The position numbers and the translations under genes were made by a program. Positions 17,481 through 25,335 of a stretch of DNA of 64,000 bases are shown piece after piece (the stretch's first letter is position 1; the number at the start of each line of letters is the position of its first letter). The DNA comes from Hymenobacter sp. HSC-4F20 (GTDB lineage Bacteria; Bacteroidota; Bacteroidia; Cytophagales; Hymenobacteraceae). The stretch covers positions 248,001-312,000 of the forward strand of contig NZ_JAHZTD010000004.1 in NCBI RefSeq assembly GCF_019599275.1, written 5' to 3'. The notes under the pieces were generated by a model. The model was not told the DNA's origin. It did no database searches and saw nothing but the letters and a program-made list of their open reading frames with translations.

Positions 17481-18296
17481 ATGACGGTATATTCTGCTTG
17501 CGTTAATCCTGGGCCTGTAAACCATCCTTCTACTTCTCCTGAAGCAAGCGAAAGCGAAGCAGTTCGCAACGGGCAAAACCGTCGGATTGCAGTGCGGCGC
17601 CTGGGAATGGTAGAATACCAGCCTACCTGGGATTTGCAAGAGGAGCTTCTGGCCGGTACACTGGCCGTTAAAGCCCGAAACCGCCAAGCCGCTGAGGCTG
17701 GCTTGCCAGCTGAAAGCACCCCCAATTTCTTGCTGCTCTGCGAGCACCCGCACGTATATACGTTGGGCAAAAGTGGTAAGCCTGAGCACTTATTGCTCAA
17801 CGAAGCGGGGTTGCAGGCCCATGCTGCCACTTTCCACCGTATTAACCGGGGGGGCGACATCACCTACCACGGCCCCGGCCAACTAGTCGGCTACCCTATT
17901 CTGGACCTCGAGAACTTCTTTACAGATATTCACCGCTATTTGCGGGTGCTGGAAGAAGCCGTTATCCTTACGCTGGCAGAATACGGAGTACGTGCCGGCC
18001 GCATTGCGGGGCTAACCGGAGTGTGGCTCGATTTTGAGGAAGGCGCCGCGACTCCCCGGAAAATCTGCGCCATGGGCGTAAAATGCAGCCGATGGGTAAC
18101 CATGCACGGATTTGCCCTTAACGTAAACACCGACCTCTCGTACTTCGGGCACATTGTACCCTGCGGCATCAGCGACAAAGCCGTGACGTCTCTGGCGCAG
18201 GAGCTGGGGCGGCCCGTGCCGATGGCTGACGTACAGGAGCGTTTACTACCTCATCTGGCCTACCTGCTGGCAGCTGAGTTGCACGAGAATGACTAA
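17481..18296 (+). CDS. lipB: Octanoyltransferase LipB
   Basis: A 271-residue cytoplasmic enzyme that moves octanoate from acyl carrier protein to lipoyl domains, the first step of lipoate assembly. Visible motifs: EHPHVYTLGKSG, RGGDITYHGPGQLVGYP, the catalytic Lys201 in KICAMGVK and the catalytic Cys228 in VPCGI. About 35 extra N-terminal residues precede the conserved RRLGMVEYQPTWDLQ start, so a shorter start is possible. The next gene begins 3 nt after the stop, suggesting an operon. Confidence 0.95.
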   Translation: MTVYSACVNPGPVNHPSTSPEASESEAVRNGQNRRIAVRRLGMVEYQPTWDLQEELLAGTLAVKARNRQAAEAGLPAESTPNFLLLCEHPHVYTLGKSGKPEHLLLNEAGLQAHAATFHRINRGGDITYHGPGQLVGYPILDLENFFTDIHRYLRVLEEAVILTLAEYGVRAGRIAGLTGVWLDFEEGAATPRKICAMGVKCSRWVTMHGFALNVNTDLSYFGHIVPCGISDKAVTSLAQELGRPVPMADVQERLLPHLAYLLAAELHEND

Positions 18297-18299
18297 CTC

Positions 18300-18719
18300 A
18301 TGAAGAAGGACATCGTTTTTGACCCCGTAGAGGGAGTTTCCATTAGTGTAGTTCCTGACGATACCACTGACAGCGCCGCCGACAGCCAACTGGGGTGGCA
18401 GGTGTATCTGCTCAACCACAATGACTTCCCGCTGCAAAACGTCATTGTAAGCTCCAACGGCTACGGTACTACCGCTGAGGGGGAAGCCATCCGGACCTCT
18501 ACCCTGCGGCACGTGCTACTGGAGGTAGAGCCCCGCTCGGCTGTGCCTATCGAGCCCATTGACCCCGCCCTGTTTCATCTCAATAATCAATACTGGGTGA
18601 GCTACTACCTTGGCGACAAGATTTTTGATAAGAAATTCATCTTCGTCCCCGATTCTATCGTTGCTGACAACCTAACGCACATTGCTCTGCTCGACCGGCC
18701 GGGAGTACTGCATAGTTAG
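18300..18719 (+). CDS. Conserved hypothetical protein following lipB
   Basis: A 139-residue acidic soluble protein with no signal peptide or membrane segment. It has a beta-rich pattern: GWQVYLLNHNDFPLQNVIVSSNGYG, a HVLLEVEPRSAVPIEPID segment, then YWVSYYLGDKIFDKKFIFVPDSI. Arrangements like this recur as a short protein in Bacteroidota; I do not know its function. It starts 3 nt after lipB, so translational coupling is likely and a link to lipoylation is possible but unproven. Confidence 0.7.
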   Translation: MKKDIVFDPVEGVSISVVPDDTTDSAADSQLGWQVYLLNHNDFPLQNVIVSSNGYGTTAEGEAIRTSTLRHVLLEVEPRSAVPIEPIDPALFHLNNQYWVSYYLGDKIFDKKFIFVPDSIVADNLTHIALLDRPGVLHS

Positions 18720-18722
18720 CCT

Positions 18723-18730
18723 TATCTTTG
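18723..18730 (+). promoter_or_regulatory. -7 box for the glycosyltransferase gene (TATCTTTG)
   Basis: Exact TAnnTTTG match right after the preceding stop codon and 55 nt before ATG 18786. No clear -33 TTG. Confidence 0.5.
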
Positions 18731-18785
18731 CACCTCAACTCCTTGTCCCAGCTTGGGACATCTTTACCGTAAGAGCCGAACCGCA

Positions 18786-19856
18786 ATGAATGCACTCGGA
18801 ATTCAGTTGGGCTTGTCCTCCCTATGGGCGTTTCTGGTGGCCTTGTTTGCCGTTCCGTCCATTATTTACATTGCCCACCTGAAAAATATGCTCGATACGC
18901 CCAATGTGCGTACTGTGCATGAGTCCCTGACTCCCCGTTTAGGCGGAGTGGCCGTATTTGCTGGCTTCATGTCGGCTCTCACCATCTTCGCCCCTCTCAA
19001 CAACGGTGTCCAACAACTTCTGGCCGGCTGCATTGTACTGTTCTTTGTTGGGTTGAAAGATGACTTGGTGAGCATTTCTGTTTCCAAGAAGTTTGTTGGA
19101 CAACTGCTGGCCACGGGCATCGTCATGATTATGGCTGATGTGCGCATCACGAGCTTTCAGGGTATTCTCGGGATTCAGGAATTGCCAGTGGGCATAAGCT
19201 ACGCCTTCACCTTTTTCGCCATTGTTGGTATTACTAACGCCATCAACCTGATTGACGGCCTGGACGGCTTGGCTGGAACTATTGTGCTAATTATCGTTAG
19301 CACCTTCGGCTATTACTTCTACCAGTACGGTGGCGACCAGTTTGGCAACTACGTGTTTGTCTCGGTCTGCGTGATAGGGGGGATGCTTGGCTTCTTGCGG
19401 TATAACTTCCATAAAGCCACTATATTCATGGGAGATACGGGCTCCTTGGTGTGCGGCTTTATTGTCTCCATTCTCACCATTCAGTTTATTGAAATGGGTC
19501 TGAAGGTAGGCCAGCCATTTGCGTCATCGGCTCCTTCAGTGGCTGCTGGGGTTTTATTCGTGCCCCTGTTTGATACGCTGCGTGTGTTCATCGTACGCAT
19601 GATGGCCGGCCGCTCGCCTTTTTCCCCCGATAAAAACCACGTGCACCACCGGATTCTGGCCATGGGCTTCCAGCAAATTAGCACAGTACTTCTGCTGGGG
19701 CTGCTCAATATTCTGGTCATACTGTTTGTCATCAACTTTGCTTACCTCGGCAATACGCTGCTGATTTGCGCACTAGTGGCTTTCTCCTTAGTGCTGAGCG
19801 TGTTCTTAGGCGTGTACCACAGCCGGGCCGAGCGGCAGCGGGTAGCCTCTAATTAG
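18786..19856 (+). CDS. Undecaprenyl-phosphate sugar-1-phosphate transferase (MraY/WecA family)
   Basis: A 356-residue polytopic inner-membrane enzyme that should load a HexNAc-1-phosphate onto undecaprenyl phosphate to start a surface glycan. Motifs: a FVGLKDD aspartate pair in the first cytoplasmic loop, NAINLIDGLDGLAG, FMGDTGS and the loop DKNHVHHRIL (the WecA-type HIHH-like motif). About 10 helices. The His-rich loop argues for the WecA/TagO branch rather than MraY. ATG 18786 is chosen; an in-frame ATG 33 nt upstream adds a hydrophilic tail. Confidence 0.9.
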   Translation: MNALGIQLGLSSLWAFLVALFAVPSIIYIAHLKNMLDTPNVRTVHESLTPRLGGVAVFAGFMSALTIFAPLNNGVQQLLAGCIVLFFVGLKDDLVSISVSKKFVGQLLATGIVMIMADVRITSFQGILGIQELPVGISYAFTFFAIVGITNAINLIDGLDGLAGTIVLIIVSTFGYYFYQYGGDQFGNYVFVSVCVIGGMLGFLRYNFHKATIFMGDTGSLVCGFIVSILTIQFIEMGLKVGQPFASSAPSVAAGVLFVPLFDTLRVFIVRMMAGRSPFSPDKNHVHHRILAMGFQQISTVLLLGLLNILVILFVINFAYLGNTLLICALVAFSLVLSVFLGVYHSRAERQRVASN

Positions 19857-19869
19857 TGCCTTCTAGTTC

Positions 19870-21054
19870 GTGCGTAGCAGCCACTTTTGTCGGTTTCTGG
19901 CGCTGCTCTGGCTAGTTAGCCTGAGCCTGCTTCCGCACTTACTGCTCGCTGCTGAGTACCGGCCCCTGCCTCCCGCACCCCGAGCTGGCCTTACCCAGGA
20001 TTGGCTAATTCATGACGAGGCCCGTAACCGCTTGGTGCTGTATTTATCCGACTACCATACGCCTACCCATGCCTACTACCAATGGCTCTCCATCCGGCCC
20101 GGTAAGGCCCTGCCCATTAGCTTTACGGCTCGCGAGAAACTAAGCCTTTTCCTTGACAACCGGTTGGTGTTCACGGCGCGGGCTCCTGCAACTTATACCG
20201 TCGACTTAGCGGCGCTGCTACCGGCCGGCAGTACCGCCGGGCCCCATCTACTATGCGTGTGGCAGCCAGATGCCTTACCTGATCTAGCTTCCTTTGCCAA
20301 TGCGGTAACTGTGGGTCCAACCCCCGCCGGTAAGGCTGCTCCAAGTGTGCTTGCGGCCCAACCCCGCCCTCGCGGCCACCAAGGCCAGAATGTGTTCGTA
20401 GGGTTTCTACTGTTGATTGGCTTATGTTACGGCGGTTTACGCGCCACCTACCAGCCCGGCTTCACCCGAATTTACCAAGTAGAAGGTCTATGGGGCAAAG
20501 CCTCCGCCGATCAAGATTTCCTCGTCAAGCCTACCCTTACTTGGCTGAACCTAGTACTGGTGCTGCTGTTTGCCTTGTCGTTTGCTTTGCTGCTGGTTGC
20601 CATCCATACCAACATTCAAAGCATTGTTATCCTGCGCCAACTTTTTGATGTGGCTGAGTCTGCCATAGTGGTGCGAGTGCTACTATACACGCTCTTAGTA
20701 GCTGGATTCGTACTTGGGAAATACCTGTTCCTGGAGTTAATGGGCTACATCTTCGACGTTACCGAGCTAGTGACCATTCAGTACCGGGAATTTATTCGGA
20801 CTATTCTCTTCATGGGCCTGTTTTTGCCCATCGTCATGTTACTCTATCTGGGCCTGAATCAGCGCTTGCCTGAAACTGTGCTTTGGATATCCAACGGGGT
20901 GGTTTCCTTGCTGTTGGTGGGTACCGTCTTGCGGGTAGCCCGAACGCTGCATCATAAGACTTCCCTACTGAATCTGCATTTGTTTTCGTACCTTTGCGCC
21001 ACAGAAGTGATTCCCCTGATCATTCTGTTAAAACTGATCGTTTTTACCTACTGA
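19870..21054 (+). CDS. DUF4271 domain membrane protein
   Basis: A 394-residue protein with a GTG start, a signal peptide (about 1-28), a beta-rich extracytoplasmic part (about 30-165) and then a membrane domain with six or seven helices (about 175-394) typical of DUF4271. This family usually lies directly before the uroporphyrinogen-III synthase gene in Bacteroidota, as here. No catalytic motif; role unknown. The gene begins 14 nt after the glycosyltransferase stop. Confidence 0.85.
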   Translation: MRSSHFCRFLALLWLVSLSLLPHLLLAAEYRPLPPAPRAGLTQDWLIHDEARNRLVLYLSDYHTPTHAYYQWLSIRPGKALPISFTAREKLSLFLDNRLVFTARAPATYTVDLAALLPAGSTAGPHLLCVWQPDALPDLASFANAVTVGPTPAGKAAPSVLAAQPRPRGHQGQNVFVGFLLLIGLCYGGLRATYQPGFTRIYQVEGLWGKASADQDFLVKPTLTWLNLVLVLLFALSFALLLVAIHTNIQSIVILRQLFDVAESAIVVRVLLYTLLVAGFVLGKYLFLELMGYIFDVTELVTIQYREFIRTILFMGLFLPIVMLLYLGLNQRLPETVLWISNGVVSLLLVGTVLRVARTLHHKTSLLNLHLFSYLCATEVIPLIILLKLIVFTY

Positions 21055-21131
21055 CGCACCTTCTGCCGGCCTGCACCGGCGCTGCCCGCAACGCTCCCTT
21101 ATCGCTTTAGATTTACCCTTTTTCCTACCCT

Positions 21132-21950
21132 ATGGCCGAGAGCAAAGACAAACCGGGGACGGGCCGTCATGCCAAGCGCATCTCCAGCATTCTTGTCACC
21201 CAGCCAAAGCCCACGAACGACGTTTCGCCCTACTTTTCCATTGCTGAAAAGTATGGGATTAAAGTAGACTTCCGGGAGTTTATTGAGGTGCAGCCGGTTT
21301 CCTATAAGGACTTCCGCAAAGAGAAGGTTAATATTCTGGAACACACGGCTATTATTTTTACGAGCCGTAACGCCGTTGACCATTTCTTTCGCATCTGCCA
21401 GGAAGCAAAGATTGAGATGCCTGCCGAAATGAAGTATTTCTGCATTTCGGAGCAAACGGCTAACTACCTGCAGAAGTACATTGTGCTACGCAAGCGTAAG
21501 CTGTTCGTAGGCCAGCGCACGGCGGCGGATTTGTTTGACGTAATTAAGAAGCACAAGGGTGAGAAGTTCCTTTACCCTTGCTCTGATATTCGTAAGGACG
21601 ATATTCCGGAGTTCATGCGAGCCAACAACTTCAAGTTCACGGAAGCTGTTATTTATCGCACGGTTGCCAGCGACCTGTCGGACCTGTCGGACGTGAAGTA
21701 CGACTGTATTGCTTTCTTCAGTCCCTCTGGTATTAGCTCGCTGTTCATCAACTTCCCTGATTTCGAGCAGAACGGTACGCGCATTGCTGCTTTCGGACCT
21801 ACCACTGCCAAGGCAGTAGTAGAAGCAGGCCTGGAGCTAGATATTGAAGCGCCTCAGCCCAATGCGCCATCCATGACGGGCGCTATCGAAGCCTACATTC
21901 GCCTGCACCACGGCGCTGAGCCAGTGAAGGAGAAAAAAAATAATAAGTAA
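21132..21950 (+). CDS. hemD: Uroporphyrinogen-III synthase family protein
   Basis: A 272-residue cytoplasmic protein with the two-lobe HemD architecture: SILVTQPKPTNDVSPYF at the start of lobe 1, IIFTSRNAVDHFF, then FLYPCSDIRKDDIPEF in the linker-lobe 2 region, and FFSPSGISSLF and AAFGPTTAKAV near the end. The enzyme closes hydroxymethylbilane to uroporphyrinogen III for haem synthesis. The family is poorly conserved, so residues cannot prove activity. The Lys/Asn-rich tail is unusual. No other hem genes are nearby. Confidence 0.85.
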   Translation: MAESKDKPGTGRHAKRISSILVTQPKPTNDVSPYFSIAEKYGIKVDFREFIEVQPVSYKDFRKEKVNILEHTAIIFTSRNAVDHFFRICQEAKIEMPAEMKYFCISEQTANYLQKYIVLRKRKLFVGQRTAADLFDVIKKHKGEKFLYPCSDIRKDDIPEFMRANNFKFTEAVIYRTVASDLSDLSDVKYDCIAFFSPSGISSLFINFPDFEQNGTRIAAFGPTTAKAVVEAGLELDIEAPQPNAPSMTGAIEAYIRLHHGAEPVKEKKNNK

Positions 21951-21970
21951 AGTATCTGAGTAATAGAGTG

Positions 21971-21996
21971 AGAGGAGCAGCTACTACTGCTCCTCT
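21971..21996 (+). terminator. Hairpin after hemD
   Basis: Perfect 10-bp stem AGAGGAGCAG (21971-21980) with CTGCTCCTCT (21987-21996), 6-nt loop, then TTG. Probable terminator separating hemD from the porP promoter. Confidence 0.6.
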
Positions 21997-22013
21997 TGCG
22001 TATACGCCGTGAA

Positions 22014-22043
22014 TTGATACAGGCAGTTTTTTCGTTACATTTG
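22014..22043 (+). promoter_or_regulatory. Bacteroidota promoter of the porP-gld cluster (TTG-N19-TAnnTTTG)
   Basis: TTG at 22014-22016, a 19-nt spacer, and TACATTTG at 22036-22043: the full consensus of the Bacteroidota primary sigma factor. It lies 52 nt before the porP ATG. This is the best-formed promoter I see in the window. Confidence 0.7.
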
Positions 22044-22095
22044 AAGACGTCCTGCCTGCCGTTTTTCATCTGTTCCTGGCTTGTCGTTGATTGTT

Positions 22096-23088
22096 ATGAA
22101 GAGAAGAATACTCTGTGCCTGCGCAGCTTTGTTAGCGGGCAAAGTGATGGCGCAGCAGCAGCCGCAGTTCAGCCATTATGGGTTTAACGGAATGAACCTA
22201 AACCCGGCTTACGCTGGTATTAAGGGTTTCGGTGAACTTACGGCTATTGGCCGCGTGCAGTACTTCGGCTACAATGCAACCTTCGACGATGGAGGCTCTC
22301 CCACTACGGCCTCGCTTACGGCTTCTTTGCCGGTACCAGTGCTAGCCGGCGGGATAGGCATTGGTATCTACCGTGACAAAATAGCTGAGTTGAATACAAC
22401 TAACGTGCAGCTATCCTACTCGCGGCACTTTGCCCTTGGTGAGGGTACGCTGGGTATAGGGGTGCAGGGTGTATTTAATAATATCTACCAGGGTAAGTAC
22501 CGTTCTAATGATGACACGGACATCTTCGTGCCCAGGGAAGGTTCTGATGGCAAAGCAGATGTAGGAGCGGGTGTTTGGTACGAGAACCCAAAGTTCTACG
22601 CAGGCCTAAGCGTTAATAATTTGCTTCGTTCAGAATATAAATTCAGTAGCCAGGTTGCTACCAGCGGACGTTCGGCCCAATATTTGAATGAGAATCATGC
22701 CTATCTAACAGCAGGTTGCAATATCGACCTTACTTCATCCGTTGTTCTAACTCCGACTGCTCTTGTGAAGATGGTACTGCCTGGCAAATTCGGTGAAAGT
22801 GATAAGTTCTCCTTCCGTAACAACTCGTACGAGGTAGGCGCAAGGGCAACTTTTGATGACCGGTATTGGGGAGGAATAGGGTACCGTTCTGGCGATGCAT
22901 TTACCGCTTTGGGAGGGGTTAGTTTTGCGAAAGACAACGCGCTGCGCTTGGGATTAGCCTATGACGTAATTGCATTTGGCCAAGATGCCAAAGCCGCCAG
23001 CTCGTTTGAGGTGATGTTGGCTTATCGACTGCCTAAACCAGGGCCAAGGCTCAAGCCTGCAATCCACACGCCACGGTACAGCTTCTAA
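22096..23088 (+). CDS. porP: PorP/SprF family T9SS outer-membrane protein
   Basis: A 330-residue outer-membrane protein: signal peptide to about residue 20 (VMAQ), then QPQFSHYGFNGMNLNPAYAG, the hallmark of the PorP/SprF family, and an amphipathic beta-barrel of about 14 strands. In T9SS these proteins anchor SprB-like adhesins or partner the PorK/N ring. Its place directly before gldKLMN matches the porPKLMN order. ATG 22096 is preferred over a TTG 15 nt upstream. Its promoter is well formed. Confidence 0.92.
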   Translation: MKRRILCACAALLAGKVMAQQQPQFSHYGFNGMNLNPAYAGIKGFGELTAIGRVQYFGYNATFDDGGSPTTASLTASLPVPVLAGGIGIGIYRDKIAELNTTNVQLSYSRHFALGEGTLGIGVQGVFNNIYQGKYRSNDDTDIFVPREGSDGKADVGAGVWYENPKFYAGLSVNNLLRSEYKFSSQVATSGRSAQYLNENHAYLTAGCNIDLTSSVVLTPTALVKMVLPGKFGESDKFSFRNNSYEVGARATFDDRYWGGIGYRSGDAFTALGGVSFAKDNALRLGLAYDVIAFGQDAKAASSFEVMLAYRLPKPGPRLKPAIHTPRYSF

Positions 23089-23262
23089 ATTTTTAGGTCT
23101 GTTTAAATGAAAATAGGCATTCACCTATTGTTTGCCCATCTCATTGAAAGTGCCTTCCAATAAATTGTTTGCCTTCTTCGTTAGGCTAGTTGTGAAAGTG
23201 ATTCGTAGACAAACTGTTACTGTTGGCCGATTGGCTTGTTTACGAGCAGATGTTTCACTAGA

Positions 23263-23291
23263 TTTGCCAGCTCAGAAAATTGTAATCTTTG
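23263..23291 (+). promoter_or_regulatory. Candidate promoter before gldK
   Basis: TTTG at 23263-23266, a 17-nt spacer and AATCTTTG at 23284-23291, 35 nt before the gldK ATG. The -7 box departs from TAnnTTTG by one base of spacing (TAATCTTTG), so this is tentative. Confidence 0.35.
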
Positions 23292-23326
23292 GGTATCGCC
23301 GCCTAGACAGTCTTTTTCTTTCTCAC

Positions 23327-24346
23327 ATGAACAAGTTTCTCGTATTGCCTCTCGTCGCGCTTTCGACGCTTATCCTGGGAGGCTGTGGTTTTAGCAAAGG
23401 ACCGCAAGGCGACCTGGTCGGAGCGGAAGACCGTCCGGAGTTTAATCCTCAGGAAGTACCGTTCGGCATGGTGCCCTGCCCTGGCGGAACTTTCCACATG
23501 GGTCAGACGGACCAGGATATTTCGGCTTCCATGGTGAACATGAACAAGCAGGTAACTATTGCCGGCTTTTACATGGATGAGACGGAAATCACCAATAACG
23601 AATACCGTCAGTTTATGAATGCTATCCGTCAGGACTCCATCGATGTGCTCGGCGAGGAGTATGTGATGACGGAGCTCTACCCGGATACTACCGTGTGGGT
23701 ACGCGACTTTACGTATCACATGGGTGACCCGCTGATGGAATACTACTACACCCACCCGGCTTTCGACGATTATCCGGTGGTAGGGGTAGACTGGTTTGCT
23801 GCTAAGTATTTCTGCAACTGGCGTACCAAGAACAAAAATGCGGCTAATGCCGAGGCTGGTTTAGCACCAACTCCGAATTTCCGCTTGCCCTCCGAGGCCG
23901 AGTGGGAATACGCTGCCCGCGGTGGTCGTGATTTGGCTACCTATCCCTGGGGCGGTCCGTACCTGCGGAACTCGAAAGGCTGCATGCTCGCAAACTTCAA
24001 GCCCGGCCGTGGCGACTATGCCTCCGACGGCTACGCGTATACCTCGCCAGTTGGAGCCTTCTTTCCGAACGATTTTGGCCTGTACGATATGTCGGGCAAC
24101 GTATCGGAGTGGTGCGATGATGCTTACATGGAAGCTTCTGTTCCGGTAGTGTGGGATATGAACCCGACGAACCCCGACGACAACGAGCCCCGCAAAGTGG
24201 TGCGTGGTGGTTCTTGGAAAGATATTGCGTATTTCCTCGAAACTGGTACCCGCAATTTTGAATACCAAGACTCGGCTCGTTCCTACATCGGTTTCCGCAC
24301 GGCCATGATTCAGATTGGTATGGGTTCCAACGGTAGTCTCAACTAA
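23327..24346 (+). CDS. gldK: Gliding motility / T9SS lipoprotein GldK (PorK)
   Basis: A 339-residue lipoprotein (lipobox LGGC, Cys20) with an FGE-sulfatase (SUMF1) fold from about residue 45 to 330: VPFGMVPCPGGTFHMGQTD, FYMDETEITNNEYRQFM, FRLPSEAEWEYAARGG, YDMSGNVSEWCDDAY and the final VVRGGSWKD. GldK and GldN form the periplasmic ring below the outer membrane. The frame extends 195 nt upstream, but the ATG at 23327 gives the lipoprotein signal. First gene of gldKLMN. Confidence 0.97.
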   Translation: MNKFLVLPLVALSTLILGGCGFSKGPQGDLVGAEDRPEFNPQEVPFGMVPCPGGTFHMGQTDQDISASMVNMNKQVTIAGFYMDETEITNNEYRQFMNAIRQDSIDVLGEEYVMTELYPDTTVWVRDFTYHMGDPLMEYYYTHPAFDDYPVVGVDWFAAKYFCNWRTKNKNAANAEAGLAPTPNFRLPSEAEWEYAARGGRDLATYPWGGPYLRNSKGCMLANFKPGRGDYASDGYAYTSPVGAFFPNDFGLYDMSGNVSEWCDDAYMEASVPVVWDMNPTNPDDNEPRKVVRGGSWKDIAYFLETGTRNFEYQDSARSYIGFRTAMIQIGMGSNGSLN

Positions 24347-24437
24347 CCGCTGCTTTCCTTCGGTACATCCTCATTTGTTCGCTTTTCGAATTTTCTAAAA
24401 CACTCCAACTACCTTCTTTTTTCCAACTTTCTACAAC

Positions 24438-25253
24438 ATGGCAGCAAAAGGCGGCAACTTTTTCTTCGATGTGGTGATGCCGAAAATCTACGGCATCGGC
24501 GCTGCAGTAGTAATTATCGGGGCACTGTTTAAAATTCTTCACTTAGAAGGCGCAGATATTATGCTCATGGTGGGCCTGGGAACTGAGGCTCTGATTTTCT
24601 TCCTGAGCGCCTTCCAGCCTAACCCCAAGGAAGTAGACTGGTCGTTGGTATATCCGGAACTGAGCGAGGGCTACGACCCTTCGACTAATTCGAACAGCTT
24701 CCGCACCAATGCAATTGATAACGGTGGTACGGGCCTGACCCGCAAGCTGGACGATATGCTGAAGGATGCTAACGTAACTCCTGAAGCCATTGCCTCACTG
24801 GGACAGGGCCTGAACCGTCTGAGCACGACTACGCAGCAGCTCTCTACTCTGGGTGATGCTACTAACGCTACGGAAGAGTATACTTCGAAGGTCCGGTCGG
24901 CTGCTCAGTCTCTGGAGCGCATCAACGAAGCCTATTCGCACACGGCTCAGGCTATGACGGCTATGGCCGATGCTACTAACGATGCCCGTGAGTATCACGT
25001 GCAGGTACAGAACGTCACCAAGAACCTAGGCGCTCTGAACGCAGTGTACGAGATGGAACTGCAGGATGCTAACACGCACCTGAAGTCGATGAATAAATTC
25101 TATGGCACCCTGACCCAAGCCATGGAAAACCTGACTGAGGCTGGCAAAGAAACCGAACAGTTCAAGCAGGAAGTAACTAGCCTGACTTCGAACCTCAGCT
25201 CGCTCAACCGCGTGTATGGCAACATGCTGAACGCAATGCGCGCCACCAACTAA
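24438..25253 (+). CDS. gldL: T9SS motor protein GldL (PorL)
   Basis: A 271-residue inner-membrane protein with two helices near the N-terminus (about 15-34 and 41-59) and a long cytoplasmic helical tail rich in Ala, Thr, Asn and Glu with coiled-coil character. Helix 2 carries Glu50 in GLGTEALIFF, equivalent to the conserved membrane glutamate needed for proton flow in GldL. GldL (five copies) surrounds GldM (two copies) to form the proton-driven motor powering secretion and gliding. A terminator-like hairpin follows the stop. Confidence 0.96.
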   Translation: MAAKGGNFFFDVVMPKIYGIGAAVVIIGALFKILHLEGADIMLMVGLGTEALIFFLSAFQPNPKEVDWSLVYPELSEGYDPSTNSNSFRTNAIDNGGTGLTRKLDDMLKDANVTPEAIASLGQGLNRLSTTTQQLSTLGDATNATEEYTSKVRSAAQSLERINEAYSHTAQAMTAMADATNDAREYHVQVQNVTKNLGALNAVYEMELQDANTHLKSMNKFYGTLTQAMENLTEAGKETEQFKQEVTSLTSNLSSLNRVYGNMLNAMRATN

Positions 25254-25272
25254 TTTGTCGGTTTGCAACGAT

Positions 25273-25300
25273 AGTGCCCGGGAGTAAGCCGGGCACTTTT
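25273..25300 (+). terminator. Intra-operon terminator-like hairpin between gldL and gldM
   Basis: Perfect 9-bp stem AGTGCCCGG (25273-25281) with CCGGGCACT (25289-25297), 7-nt loop, followed by a run of T. No TAnnTTTG box lies between it and the gldM ATG, so gldM probably depends on read-through. Confidence 0.75.
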
Positions 25301-25335
25301 CTCCTACACAGTAGTTACAGACACAGAGAGATACG

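Noticed and set aside
20989..20996. TACCTTTG as a promoter for hemD
   Set aside because: It lies inside the DUF4271 gene about 135 nt before hemD with no -33 at usable spacing; read-through from upstream is simpler.
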